A stretch of DNA of 64,000 bases from Arcobacter sp. LA11 (lineage in GTDB: Bacteria; Campylobacterota; Campylobacteria; Campylobacterales; Arcobacteraceae). The stretch spans positions 1 through 64,000 of the forward strand of contig NZ_BDIR01000015.1 of assembly GCF_001895145.1 (NCBI RefSeq). Reading direction: 5' to 3'. The notes below the pieces were generated by a model. The model worked only from the letters and a program-made list of their open reading frames with translations, had not been told where the DNA came from and did not search any database. This document shows positions 17,516 through 25,819 of this stretch, piece after piece (position 1 is the stretch's first letter; each line of letters opens with the position of its first letter). The translations under genes and the position numbers were made by a program.

Positions 17516-18771
17516 ATCAAAAAGTTTTAGTGTTTTTATATCGAGAATCTGTTGGGGAACTTAATGTTTCACTACCAATTATAAAAAAACTTTTTAAAGA
17601 AATGGATATAAAAAATATTTATTTCCATTTTATTTCAAAAGATAAATATTTAAAAGTAGATTCAACCTATAAAAAAATCATAAAAGAGTTTGGAACTATA
17701 TCAATTGGTAATTTAGATTTTTTAAATTTATTATATAAACTCTTGGATAAAAATATCACTGTTATTTCATCGGATTTCTGTCCAGTATTTGAACTAAATC
17801 AAATTAGAAGTTTTTTCCCAAATACTACAACTATATTGATGCATCATGCACAATCAATTCTTTATAAAGAAAAGAACATAGAATCCATTTATAAATTGGA
17901 CTCAAAAAACAAAATCTATAATCCTGACTTTTTTTTAGTAGGAAACAAAATTGATTATGAAAACAAATATTTTACAACCAATAATTATAATATCGATAGT
18001 AAAAAAATTCTTTTTATAGGTGCTTTAAATTATGAAAAAGAATGGATTGATTATTTACTAACAAATGAAAAAAGTGAAGATAACTCAATAACAGAAAAAG
18101 TAAAAGAATTTGAAAAAGTTATTTTAGTAACAACTAGAGCACCACATAAACAATATATGATGGAAGAGGATTATAATTATCAGGTAAATAGTATATTGCA
18201 AATATCAGATATCTTTCCAAATTTTTTATTTATTATAAAACCCCACCCTAGGGAAAAAATGAAAATATATAAAAAAGCTTTTTCTGATTCAAAAAAATCT
18301 TCTAATGTTTTAATTAGCAATCAAAATACGTATAAATTATGTTCCTATTCAGACCTAGTTATCTCTTTTTGGTCTTCTGTGATACAAGACTGTGCAGTAA
18401 CAAATACTCCTGTTATTGAATTCCATAGGCATAGTCAAAAAAATGAAAAACTTCTTATTTGGAATAAGGATAAATTACAATCATTCTTTGAATACTATGG
18501 ATTTTGTTCTTATACAGATAACAAAAAGAATTTAATTAAATTTATATCTGAAGAAGAAAATAAAAATCTATTAGATAACCAAATAAAAAACATTAAAAAA
18601 ATATTTATTCCTATGAGAAATGAAATTGAAGAAACATTAACAAAGATAACTGATTTTAATAAAATAAAAAATAAAAAATTAACAAAAATAAATAAATTAA
18701 ATGTAACAGTAAAATTTATTAGAAACTTAATATCTTTATATATAAATAAAAAACTAAAAAAGTTAAGATAA
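17512..18771 (+). CDS. GT-B-fold transferase, CDP-glycerol-transferase-like
   Basis: No exact family is certain. The 419-residue cytoplasmic protein reads like a two-domain GT-B enzyme: an N-terminal FLYRESVGELNVSLPIIK segment, LMHHAQS in the first domain, FLFIIKPHPREKM in the second, then a CSYSDLVISFWSSVIQDCAV segment and an IEFHRHS motif. The KPHPRE plus ..S..S...D.A pattern is shared by CDP-glycerol glycerophosphotransferases and capsule Kdo/hexose transferases. The gene overlaps the LTA-synthase-like gene by 4 bp, so both probably modify the same glycan. The tail is rich in Lys and Ile. It ends at a short convergent hairpin shared with waaL. Confidence 0.6.
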   Translation: MNQKVLVFLYRESVGELNVSLPIIKKLFKEMDIKNIYFHFISKDKYLKVDSTYKKIIKEFGTISIGNLDFLNLLYKLLDKNITVISSDFCPVFELNQIRSFFPNTTTILMHHAQSILYKEKNIESIYKLDSKNKIYNPDFFLVGNKIDYENKYFTTNNYNIDSKKILFIGALNYEKEWIDYLLTNEKSEDNSITEKVKEFEKVILVTTRAPHKQYMMEEDYNYQVNSILQISDIFPNFLFIIKPHPREKMKIYKKAFSDSKKSSNVLISNQNTYKLCSYSDLVISFWSSVIQDCAVTNTPVIEFHRHSQKNEKLLIWNKDKLQSFFEYYGFCSYTDNKKNLIKFISEEENKNLLDNQIKNIKKIFIPMRNEIEETLTKITDFNKIKNKKLTKINKLNVTVKFIRNLISLYINKKLKKLR

Positions 18772-18785
18772 CTATTCTATCTTAA
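18763..18785. terminator. Short convergent terminator hairpin
   Basis: An 8-bp perfect inverted repeat (TTAAGATA at 18763-18770 and TATCTTAA at 18778-18785) with a 7-nt loop spans the abutting stop codons of two convergent genes. T-rich DNA follows on both strands, so it could stop transcription from both sides. The stem is AT-rich and therefore weak. Confidence 0.45.
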
Positions 18786-20028
18786 TTCTTTTCTGCTCAT
18801 GATTTCCAATTACACACAATAAAGTGAAAATCATAATGAATACATTATTAAATGGTTTATAAACTAAGATTGAATCAAACATAAAAACAATTAATATCGG
18901 AATAATCGTTAGCAGAAAAAGATTTAAATAATCTGATTTTTTAAAAGAAGAAAATAAAAATATAAAAGAAAATAAAAATAAAGAAAAGCCAATAAGTCCA
19001 TATTTTATTAAATATTCAACATAAATATTATGAATCGTATTATACATCCATCCAACTTTAATATTATCTTTTTTTATCTTTTCATGAAACTTTCTCTTAA
19101 AATCTCCAGCACCAACACCTATTAAAATATTATTTTCTAAGAAAATATCAATTCCTTCTATATACATTTTAATTCTGATTCCAGTACTAGACATATAATT
19201 ATTTTTAGAATCATAATTTTTTAACTGTTCATAAGATTTCTTGTATTTATAAATTAAAAGATTATCTTTATAAATAATTATTGAAAGTGGTAATACTATT
19301 AAGACAGATAAAATTATTATTCTTTTTATATTTAATTTTATTTTAGAAAAATTGAAAAGAATGAATAGTATTAAAGTCAGAATCAATGAAAGTTGTGCAG
19401 ACCTACCATCATTAGTAAATACACCAACTAGACATATTATTGATAAAGAAAAGTAAGTAATTTTTTTCTTACCAAGATTTTTTAAATTAAAATAAAAAAG
19501 AAGAAAAGTTCCTAAAACTAAATATATTCCAGTAATCATATACCTAAATAAAAATTTAGGATTAAAAGAAGAGCTACCATCCCAAGAAAGAATATTTAAA
19601 TAAATAAGAAAAGAAAATACTCCATATATACCAAAACTAAGTCCTAATATTTTTATAGCAATTAATGCTTTATCTTTATTTAAACTAGAAAAAATAATAG
19701 GCATAATAAAGAAAAAATATTTATGAGAGTTTAATACACTATAAAATTCTTTTTTATTTTCAGACCAAAAATAAGTTATACAAACAAAAATTAAAAAAAG
19801 AATCATAAATAAAGTTGGTTTAAATTTAAATAACTCTTTTAATCTTATTAAATAACTTCTATCTTTTTTTATCTCATAAAGCCACCATACAATTAAAATA
19901 CCCGTAACAATACCTAATTGAGAACCAAAATAAGTAAAAGGTAAAAGAAATACATAAAAATAAATATAATTCTTAAAATTTATAAATTTACTTATATTTT
20001 TAGTCAAAAACCACTTCTCCAAAATCAT
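18772..20028 (-). CDS. O-antigen ligase/polymerase-like membrane protein (WaaL family)
   Basis: The 418-residue protein has about 10-12 hydrophobic helices and the Wzy_C/WaaL signature. A long periplasmic loop at about residues 265-335 includes STGIRIKMYIEGIDIF and the GVGAGDFKRKFHE segment, followed by HNIYVEYLIKYG. The arginine of TGIR and the histidine of HN are the conserved ligase residues. It probably joins O-chain or a terminal sugar unit to lipid A-core in the periplasm, or polymerises it. It is the last gene of the minus-strand operon. The ATG at 20028 overlaps the HAD gene by 29 bp. A TTG at 20007 behind GGAGAAG overlaps it by only 8 bp and is a good alternative start. Confidence 0.82.
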   Translation of the reverse strand: MILEKWFLTKNISKFINFKNYIYFYVFLLPFTYFGSQLGIVTGILIVWWLYEIKKDRSYLIRLKELFKFKPTLFMILFLIFVCITYFWSENKKEFYSVLNSHKYFFFIMPIIFSSLNKDKALIAIKILGLSFGIYGVFSFLIYLNILSWDGSSSFNPKFLFRYMITGIYLVLGTFLLFYFNLKNLGKKKITYFSLSIICLVGVFTNDGRSAQLSLILTLILFILFNFSKIKLNIKRIIILSVLIVLPLSIIIYKDNLLIYKYKKSYEQLKNYDSKNNYMSSTGIRIKMYIEGIDIFLENNILIGVGAGDFKRKFHEKIKKDNIKVGWMYNTIHNIYVEYLIKYGLIGFSLFLFSFIFLFSSFKKSDYLNLFLLTIIPILIVFMFDSILVYKPFNNVFIMIFTLLCVIGNHEQKRIKIE

Positions 20029-20620
20029 TAATATAACTGTCTAACCTTTTTAACTCTAAATTATTAAACCCATAAAATTTTATTTGATTAGCTTGTGCTG
20101 CCTCATAATCATTAATGCTATCTCCAATTAAAATTGTTTCATTTTTTAAATAGTTATTATGATTAATTATATTCTCTACAATAATGTTTTTCTTAATAGG
20201 TGATCCATTTATTGTTAAAAAAAAATCTTTTAATTCCAATTTCTCACATAAATAATTTAGCTCATTGTGCTCAGAACCTGAAGCAATATGTAAATTATAT
20301 TTAATGTGATTATTAATTATGAATTCTACAGTATTAGTAATTAAATATTTCTTTTTTATAAGTTCATTTTTCATAATCTTTGAAAAACTATTTGCTAGTA
20401 ATTGAACTTCATTATCTGAAATATTCTTATTTAATAATTCTTCATAAAAATATCTAATTTTTACAAACCTTGATAATCCACCATTTATATTGTGATAATC
20501 AATTAATTTTTCTACTAAATTATTATCAAACTCTTTAAATATTTCTCTAAAACCATAATCTCTTGTTGGCATAGAATCAAGTATAACTCCATCAAAATCA
20601 AAAATTATATTTTTTATCAT
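20000..20620 (-). CDS. HAD-family sugar phosphatase
   Basis: The 206-residue protein is a HAD hydrolase of the phosphoglycolate-phosphatase-like branch. It has FDFDGVILDSMP (nucleophile and acid/base Asp) at residues 8-19, a helical cap, HIASGSEHNE (motif II Ser), a Lys in SPIKKN (motif III), and LIGDSINDYEAA (motif IV) near 164-175. The gene stop/start overlaps the aldolase-KdsB fusion by one base, and this tight coupling suggests it removes a phosphate from the aldolase product before CMP activation, the role KdsC plays in the Kdo pathway. That role is inferred from context, since the fold also fits other small phosphates. Confidence 0.8.
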   Translation of the reverse strand: MIKNIIFDFDGVILDSMPTRDYGFREIFKEFDNNLVEKLIDYHNINGGLSRFVKIRYFYEELLNKNISDNEVQLLANSFSKIMKNELIKKKYLITNTVEFIINNHIKYNLHIASGSEHNELNYLCEKLELKDFFLTINGSPIKKNIIVENIINHNNYLKNETILIGDSINDYEAAQANQIKFYGFNNLELKRLDSYINDFGEVVFD

Positions 20621-22938
20621 TAGATTAATCCATTTTCTTCTAAAAACTTTTCAACTTTCTTAACATCATCCGGGATATCAACTGCTATTGAATCAACTCT
20701 TGTCTCTTTCATTTTAACTTTTTCACCCATATCTACAAATCTTAATATTTCAATATCTTCATATTGTTCATTTAATGTTTTATCTCTTGAAGAAAATAAA
20801 TCCAGTGCTTTTTTAGTAAATCCATATACACATACTTGTTTCTTATGATTAACCTTCTTGTCTGATTTATTAAAAGGAACGCCCAGTCTTGACATATACA
20901 TTAGTTCATCTTTTTCATTTACAATTGTTTTAATAATTGTATCTGCATTTACCTCTGATTCATCATCAATAACTTTATATAAATTATATGCTACATATTC
21001 ATCTTTATATTTTTTATACTCACTTACAACTTCATCTATACTCAAAGGATCAATTACAGGTTCATCACCTTGTATATTCACATATAAATCAAAATGCTTT
21101 TCTTTTGTAACTTCAGCAATACGGTCTGTTCCGGTTAAACAATTATCACTTGTCATAATTACTGGAATATTTTCACTCTCACAATAATTTTTAATCTTTT
21201 CATGCTCGGTAGCAACAATTAATTCATCTAAAAGTTTTGATTTTTTAGCTTGTTCATATGTTCTTTTTATCATAGGAATGCCATTTATTAAAGCAAGTGG
21301 TTTTCCTTCATATCGACTTGATTTAAATCTTGCAGGAATAACACCTATTATGTTCAATTTAAAATGACTTTTGAATATAGAAGGTGTTATTAATTGAATT
21401 GAAATTTTTTCATTTAAAGATTTAAGTCCATCTAATAAAATTTCATTTTCATTCTCTAATGCTTGCTTATCTAATATTTGAGTAGTTTCATTATAATTAT
21501 AATTTTCAGAATTTATACTATATCCATCTAATCCAGCAATTTCTATTTCAGAGATACCCTTTTGGAAAAAGCTATTTATTGCAATAAGTGCCACATTTGT
21601 AAAAACTTTTCCTTCAAGTTTTGCTATTAAATTTATATCTAAAATAAAAGGTACAATATCACTAGTTATATTTAAATTGTTGGAAATAATTGTTTTTTCT
21701 AAATCAATTTTATTTTTGAACTCATCTAAACGTTTCTGATTTGTAAAAAAATAAAAATCTGTATCAAAATCTGATTTATGATTTAAACTGACAGTTAAAT
21801 AATCATTACTTTTAACCTTCTCTTCTATAATAGAAGAATACTCTTTTACACTAGTACCAGATGCAATTAAAAGAATTTTTTTTGATTTATCAAATTCTAA
21901 ATCTTTTTGTTCTAACTTTGATGAATTATTTACAATTGTATTTAAATAAAGTTCTTCTATATATTCTTGTTCAAAATTTGATTTTTTATGTTCAGGTATT
22001 TGACTTAAAATTTGATTTATCTCTGCTATATGTTTTGTATTTTTATTAATTAAATATTTTGAATAATTTGGGTGACAATTAAAAGATGCAGATAAAAATT
22101 GGGCAGGAGAGAAACCCCATGAATTTTTATGCATAAGCGAGTTTAAAAAATCATCTATTACTTCTAATAAAGGTAAAGTTTTATAATCTCTATTAAAAGT
22201 TTTATTCATGAAATCGAAGATAAGTTCAGTATTTAAATTTCCCGCACCTCTACCTATTCCATAAATACTTGAATCAATTATAACATCTCTATTTAAACTT
22301 GACATACACAAGCTAATAGCATTGGAGAAAGCAAGTTGCATATTATTATGAGAATGATATCCTAGAGAAATCTTTTCATTTAAATTATTATCAGTTAGGT
22401 TTACATATCTAGTAAATTCCTTTAAAGACATAGAACCAAAACTATCTACTATATAAAAAGCATATGGATTTAATATGTTTACTTCTTTAAGCATTACTAA
22501 GAAATCTAAATCATTATAATTTTTTGTAATCATTGGTTGAAAATATAATTCATAACCATTATCAATTATTTCTTTCCCTAGTTTTAGTGCTTCAGTTAAA
22601 TCTTTTTTATGAAAGGCTAGTCTTATTCCAGTTATAAAATTACTATTTTTTTTAGGTAATTTATCTATAGAATAATCAGAGAAGTTAATCATAAGAACTT
22701 TTTTTGAATGAGTATTAGTATTTGACAATAAACTATCAACTGTATTTATACTATCAAATAATGAAGAATTTTTATCTTTACCTTTTTGTTCATCTAAATA
22801 ACCACACTCAATTATATCAACGTTTGATTCTTCTAAAGAGTCTATTATTTTTTTTATATGTAGATTTTCAAAATTCCAATTATTGATATATCCACCATCT
22901 CTTAAAGTACAATCTAAAATTCTTATATTCAATTTCAT
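20620..22938 (-). CDS. Three-domain fusion: HMGL-like aldolase, GT42/DUF115-like middle domain, KdsB CMP-sugar synthetase
   Basis: This 772-residue protein joins three parts. Residues 1-330 match HMG-CoA-lyase-like aldolases of polysaccharide loci: LDCTLRDGGYINNW (metal and catalytic Arg/Asp), YLDEQ, GYHSHNNMQ (metal His pair) and GIGRGAGNLNTE. Residues about 350-515 form a Rossmann-like domain with LLIASGTSVKEY and a TNVALIAINSFF ... EIEIAGLDGY segment, resembling the nucleotide-binding part of GT42/DUF115-type proteins. Residues 528-772 are a full-length CMP-Kdo synthetase: IGVIPARFKSSRYEGKPL, TDRIAEV, VNIQGDEP and YKQ-like VCVYGF. A 2-keto-3-deoxy sugar made by the first domain could be activated by the last. 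A TTG two codons downstream, spaced 6 nt after GGGGA, is a possible alternative start. Confidence 0.85.
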   Translation of the reverse strand: MKLNIRILDCTLRDGGYINNWNFENLHIKKIIDSLEESNVDIIECGYLDEQKGKDKNSSLFDSINTVDSLLSNTNTHSKKVLMINFSDYSIDKLPKKNSNFITGIRLAFHKKDLTEALKLGKEIIDNGYELYFQPMITKNYNDLDFLVMLKEVNILNPYAFYIVDSFGSMSLKEFTRYVNLTDNNLNEKISLGYHSHNNMQLAFSNAISLCMSSLNRDVIIDSSIYGIGRGAGNLNTELIFDFMNKTFNRDYKTLPLLEVIDDFLNSLMHKNSWGFSPAQFLSASFNCHPNYSKYLINKNTKHIAEINQILSQIPEHKKSNFEQEYIEELYLNTIVNNSSKLEQKDLEFDKSKKILLIASGTSVKEYSSIIEEKVKSNDYLTVSLNHKSDFDTDFYFFTNQKRLDEFKNKIDLEKTIISNNLNITSDIVPFILDINLIAKLEGKVFTNVALIAINSFFQKGISEIEIAGLDGYSINSENYNYNETTQILDKQALENENEILLDGLKSLNEKISIQLITPSIFKSHFKLNIIGVIPARFKSSRYEGKPLALINGIPMIKRTYEQAKKSKLLDELIVATEHEKIKNYCESENIPVIMTSDNCLTGTDRIAEVTKEKHFDLYVNIQGDEPVIDPLSIDEVVSEYKKYKDEYVAYNLYKVIDDESEVNADTIIKTIVNEKDELMYMSRLGVPFNKSDKKVNHKKQVCVYGFTKKALDLFSSRDKTLNEQYEDIEILRFVDMGEKVKMKETRVDSIAVDIPDDVKKVEKFLEENGLI

Positions 22939-22983
22939 CCCCTATTCTTTACTTTTAATACCTTATATATCTAATAATAATAA

Positions 22984-24087
22984 CTAAAAACTCTTAAATA
23001 TATTTATTATTTTATCAAATTGAACATCATTATTAAATGATTCATTTGCTTTCTTTTGTCCATTCTTTGCTAATTTTTCTTTTAAAGTATTATCAAAATA
23101 AAGTTTTTCAATTTTATCTGCTAAATCTGTAGAGTTTTGTGATTCAAAAAGTAATCCATTTTCATTGTCATCTATTATTTCTAAAACACCCCCTGCGTTT
23201 GCACCAATTACAACTGTTCCCATTTGCATAGCTTCAATAGTAACTAATCCAAAGGTTTCATTCTTCGATGCCATAATAACAACATCACACGTCTGCATAA
23301 ACTTATGAGGTTCATTTGTAAAACCTAAAAATTTTACATCTTCATTTAAACTATACGATTTTACTTTTTCTTTTAATTCTACTAAATACTCTTCTTTCAT
23401 TGGATGACCTACAAAAAAAGCTTTAATATTTAAATCTTTTTCTTTTAATTTATTCATTGCTTCAATTAAAAGATACTGTCCTTTAAATTCATTAATTCTT
23501 CCAATTAATCCAACTACAAAACTTTCTTTAGAATCTATTGAGTTTTTAAAAGAATTAATATCTTCATCAGAATAGAGAGAAGAACACTGAGCCCCTAAAT
23601 AAACCTGTTTTATTTTTGGTCTTATATCATCTGGTATAAATTTTATTAATTGTCTTTCTAGTTCTTTTGTCACGGCAATCATTAAATCAATATTTTTATA
23701 TAAGAACTTATGGTAAAAATCATCTTTAAATCTTGTCATAGTCATATGCCTTGATTGTACAACTTTTGGTTTTCTTTTTGAAAAAACCTTAGCTAATACA
23801 ACAATTGGTAAATCTTTTGTCCAATGTAAGTGAATTATATCAATATTATTAGAGTCAATTATTTTAGATAGTTTTATTGCATTTATTAAAGAAAAACTAC
23901 TCTTCCTTTTTAAACTATAATATTGACTTTGAGTATTTTTATAATAATCCTCTAGTTTACTGTTATTTCCAATAACTGAGATAACATTAAAATCTTCAGA
24001 CAGTCGTTCTGAACATTTACACATATAAAGTTCTAAACCTCCTAAATCAGGAGATAAACAAACTTCAAGAATATTTTTATTTATCAT
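22984..24087 (-). CDS. Glycosyltransferase family 4
   Basis: The 367-residue GT-B enzyme has an N-terminal SPDLGGLELYMCKCSERL acceptor-side motif, HLHWTKD, VGLIGRINEFKGQYLLIEA at the start of the donor domain, and the GT4 EX7E motif in SKNETFGLVTIEAMQMG near residues 273-289. GT4 enzymes are retaining transferases that use UDP- or GDP-sugars on the cytoplasmic face. The gene overlaps the next upstream GT2 gene by 11 bp and is 45 bp before the fusion gene. The sugar it adds cannot be read from sequence. Confidence 0.88.
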   Translation of the reverse strand: MINKNILEVCLSPDLGGLELYMCKCSERLSEDFNVISVIGNNSKLEDYYKNTQSQYYSLKRKSSFSLINAIKLSKIIDSNNIDIIHLHWTKDLPIVVLAKVFSKRKPKVVQSRHMTMTRFKDDFYHKFLYKNIDLMIAVTKELERQLIKFIPDDIRPKIKQVYLGAQCSSLYSDEDINSFKNSIDSKESFVVGLIGRINEFKGQYLLIEAMNKLKEKDLNIKAFFVGHPMKEEYLVELKEKVKSYSLNEDVKFLGFTNEPHKFMQTCDVVIMASKNETFGLVTIEAMQMGTVVIGANAGGVLEIIDDNENGLLFESQNSTDLADKIEKLYFDNTLKEKLAKNGQKKANESFNNDVQFDKIINIFKSF

Positions 24088-24820
24088 CTTTTTGCATTTC
24101 TAACATCAAAGCATATTTCATATAAGAACTAAAAGCTGAGATAACAGCAACATTCCAACCATGAATACCATGAAATGCTCCACCTTTTAAAACTAAAGCT
24201 TTAAATAAAGCCCCTACTCCATGAATAAATGGATCAAAAGCATTTGCTCTTTTACCTGCATCATAAGAAATTTGAGCGCCTCTTTTTATAAACTTTTCAG
24301 TTACTCTTATCATATGAACATAATCTTCATAAGAATAATGAAGCATATCAGCTTCTAAATCACATATATTTTTAGCTTCAACTTTTGCATGTCCTTTTTG
24401 TTTAGAATAAGCACATTTTTTCCTATTGTACAATCTTGTTACTCTATCTGGATACCAAAGCTTTATAAAATTATCGCCAACATATGTTTTTCTAGCAAAA
24501 GAAAAACCATCATATTCAGTTTTTTCTAAATCTAATTTCTTAATTGCATTTATTGCATTCGTATCAAGTCTCTCATCTGCATCAATACTTAAAATCCAGT
24601 CATGTTCTGCAATAGGCTCACCAAAAGCTTTTTGAGGACCATCACCTAAATATTTTTGCTTAATTACTTTTGCACCTAGAGACTCAGCTATTTCACATGT
24701 TTTATCCGAGCTTAATGAATCTACAACTAATACTTCATCACACACTGTTTGTACAGATTTAATAACAGCTTCAATATTCTTTTCTTCATTTAATGTAATT
24801 ATATTTGCAGTAATTTTCAA
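24077..24820 (-). CDS. Glycosyltransferase family 2, WaaE/KdtX-like
   Basis: The 247-residue GT-A enzyme matches LOS core transferases of the WaaE/LgtF-like group. It has ANIITLNEEKNI, VDSLSSDKTCEIAESLGAKV, SIDADERL (the DXD metal site) and WYPDRVTRLYNR, with a hydrophobic C-terminal region KGGAFHGIHGWNVAVISAF that likely contacts the membrane. Such enzymes add glucose or another hexose to inner-core heptose. It overlaps the GT4 gene downstream by 11 bp and follows the GT52-like gene after 15 bp. Confidence 0.87.
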   Translation of the reverse strand: MKITANIITLNEEKNIEAVIKSVQTVCDEVLVVDSLSSDKTCEIAESLGAKVIKQKYLGDGPQKAFGEPIAEHDWILSIDADERLDTNAINAIKKLDLEKTEYDGFSFARKTYVGDNFIKLWYPDRVTRLYNRKKCAYSKQKGHAKVEAKNICDLEADMLHYSYEDYVHMIRVTEKFIKRGAQISYDAGKRANAFDPFIHGVGALFKALVLKGGAFHGIHGWNVAVISAFSSYMKYALMLEMQKDDK

Positions 24821-24835
24821 AATTTACTCTTTCTT

Positions 24836-25810
24836 TTATTCAATTATTTTTATATTGTTTTCTTTAAAATATTTATAAGCATCTTCAAACCAGTTAAAAC
24901 TTTTTAATATTTCTTTTTTATTAATTCTAAAAGACAAAACTTCTAAATCGTTAAATATTCTTTTTAAAGAAAATAATAATGTTGTATTAATTCCGATAAT
25001 AGCTTTAGGCTTAAAATCTAACTCAGCAAAATAAAATTCTCCAGGTTGTTTACTTTCAATTATATTTATTTTTCTATTCAAAGTATATGAAAGAAGTCTT
25101 TCTTTTTCTTCTCTTCTATGCATTAAATAGTAAACTTCACACTTAGGAAACTTACTTATAACCTTATTTAAATAGTCTATATAAGTATCATCAGAAACTC
25201 TTCTATTCTCAACCAAAGGTTGTCCTAAAACATATATTTTATCTTCTATTTCTTTATTTATTAAATTATTTATCTTTTTAAAATATTCAAAATCATGATT
25301 AATAATATCGATATCATTAATCGTTTCTAAATTAAAAAATGTGAAAAAGTTAATTATCTTAGTTGTTGAAGTTTTTATACCCAAAAGCTTAAATCTCAGT
25401 TGTCTAATTCCATCTTTAAAAAGATTTTTACCTTCTTTAATTTCATTATGAATTAAAATTGTCTTTCCACCATCATCTAATAAAAAAAGCTTTTCAGATT
25501 TCATATTAGATATAAATATCTTTTGAATAGATCCTAAATCACCAATAAAAACATTCTTAAAACTTTTCTTCTGAAATTTTTTTATTAACTTTACATTTTT
25601 AAAAAATTTACTTTTCTTATCTCCACCAAAACGAATAATATTAGAATATAAATGTTTATTTTGTTCTATCAATCTGCTTAGTTGATTCATATTATTTGTT
25701 AAATTATTATCTAAAACAATTAAAGTATTATTTTTTAATTCAAACTTACTAATTGCTTCAAATGAACCTAATAATTGAAATGGAGTAGTAATAATAAATA
25801 AATTTTCCAT
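24836..25810 (-). CDS. GT52/sialyltransferase-like protein
   Basis: The 324-residue protein looks like a GT52 (Lst-type) or related sialyltransferase. It has the diagnostic N-terminal LFIITTPFQLLGSFEAI segment, a LFLLDDGGKTIL motif at the domain junction, YVLGQP, YLMHRREEKERL (the catalytic/donor HR..E region) and a late IGINTTLLFSLKRI, the S/T helix that binds CMP in these enzymes. No signal peptide is expected for this cytoplasmic family. It lies 9 bp from one GT gene and 15 bp from the other. With neuBCA in the same locus it is the best candidate to place a CMP-activated nonulosonic acid on LOS. Identity with named members looks low. Confidence 0.68.
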   Translation of the reverse strand: MENLFIITTPFQLLGSFEAISKFELKNNTLIVLDNNLTNNMNQLSRLIEQNKHLYSNIIRFGGDKKSKFFKNVKLIKKFQKKSFKNVFIGDLGSIQKIFISNMKSEKLFLLDDGGKTILIHNEIKEGKNLFKDGIRQLRFKLLGIKTSTTKIINFFTFFNLETINDIDIINHDFEYFKKINNLINKEIEDKIYVLGQPLVENRRVSDDTYIDYLNKVISKFPKCEVYYLMHRREEKERLLSYTLNRKINIIESKQPGEFYFAELDFKPKAIIGINTTLLFSLKRIFNDLEVLSFRINKKEILKSFNWFEDAYKYFKENNIKIIE

Positions 25811-25819
25811 ACTTAAACT

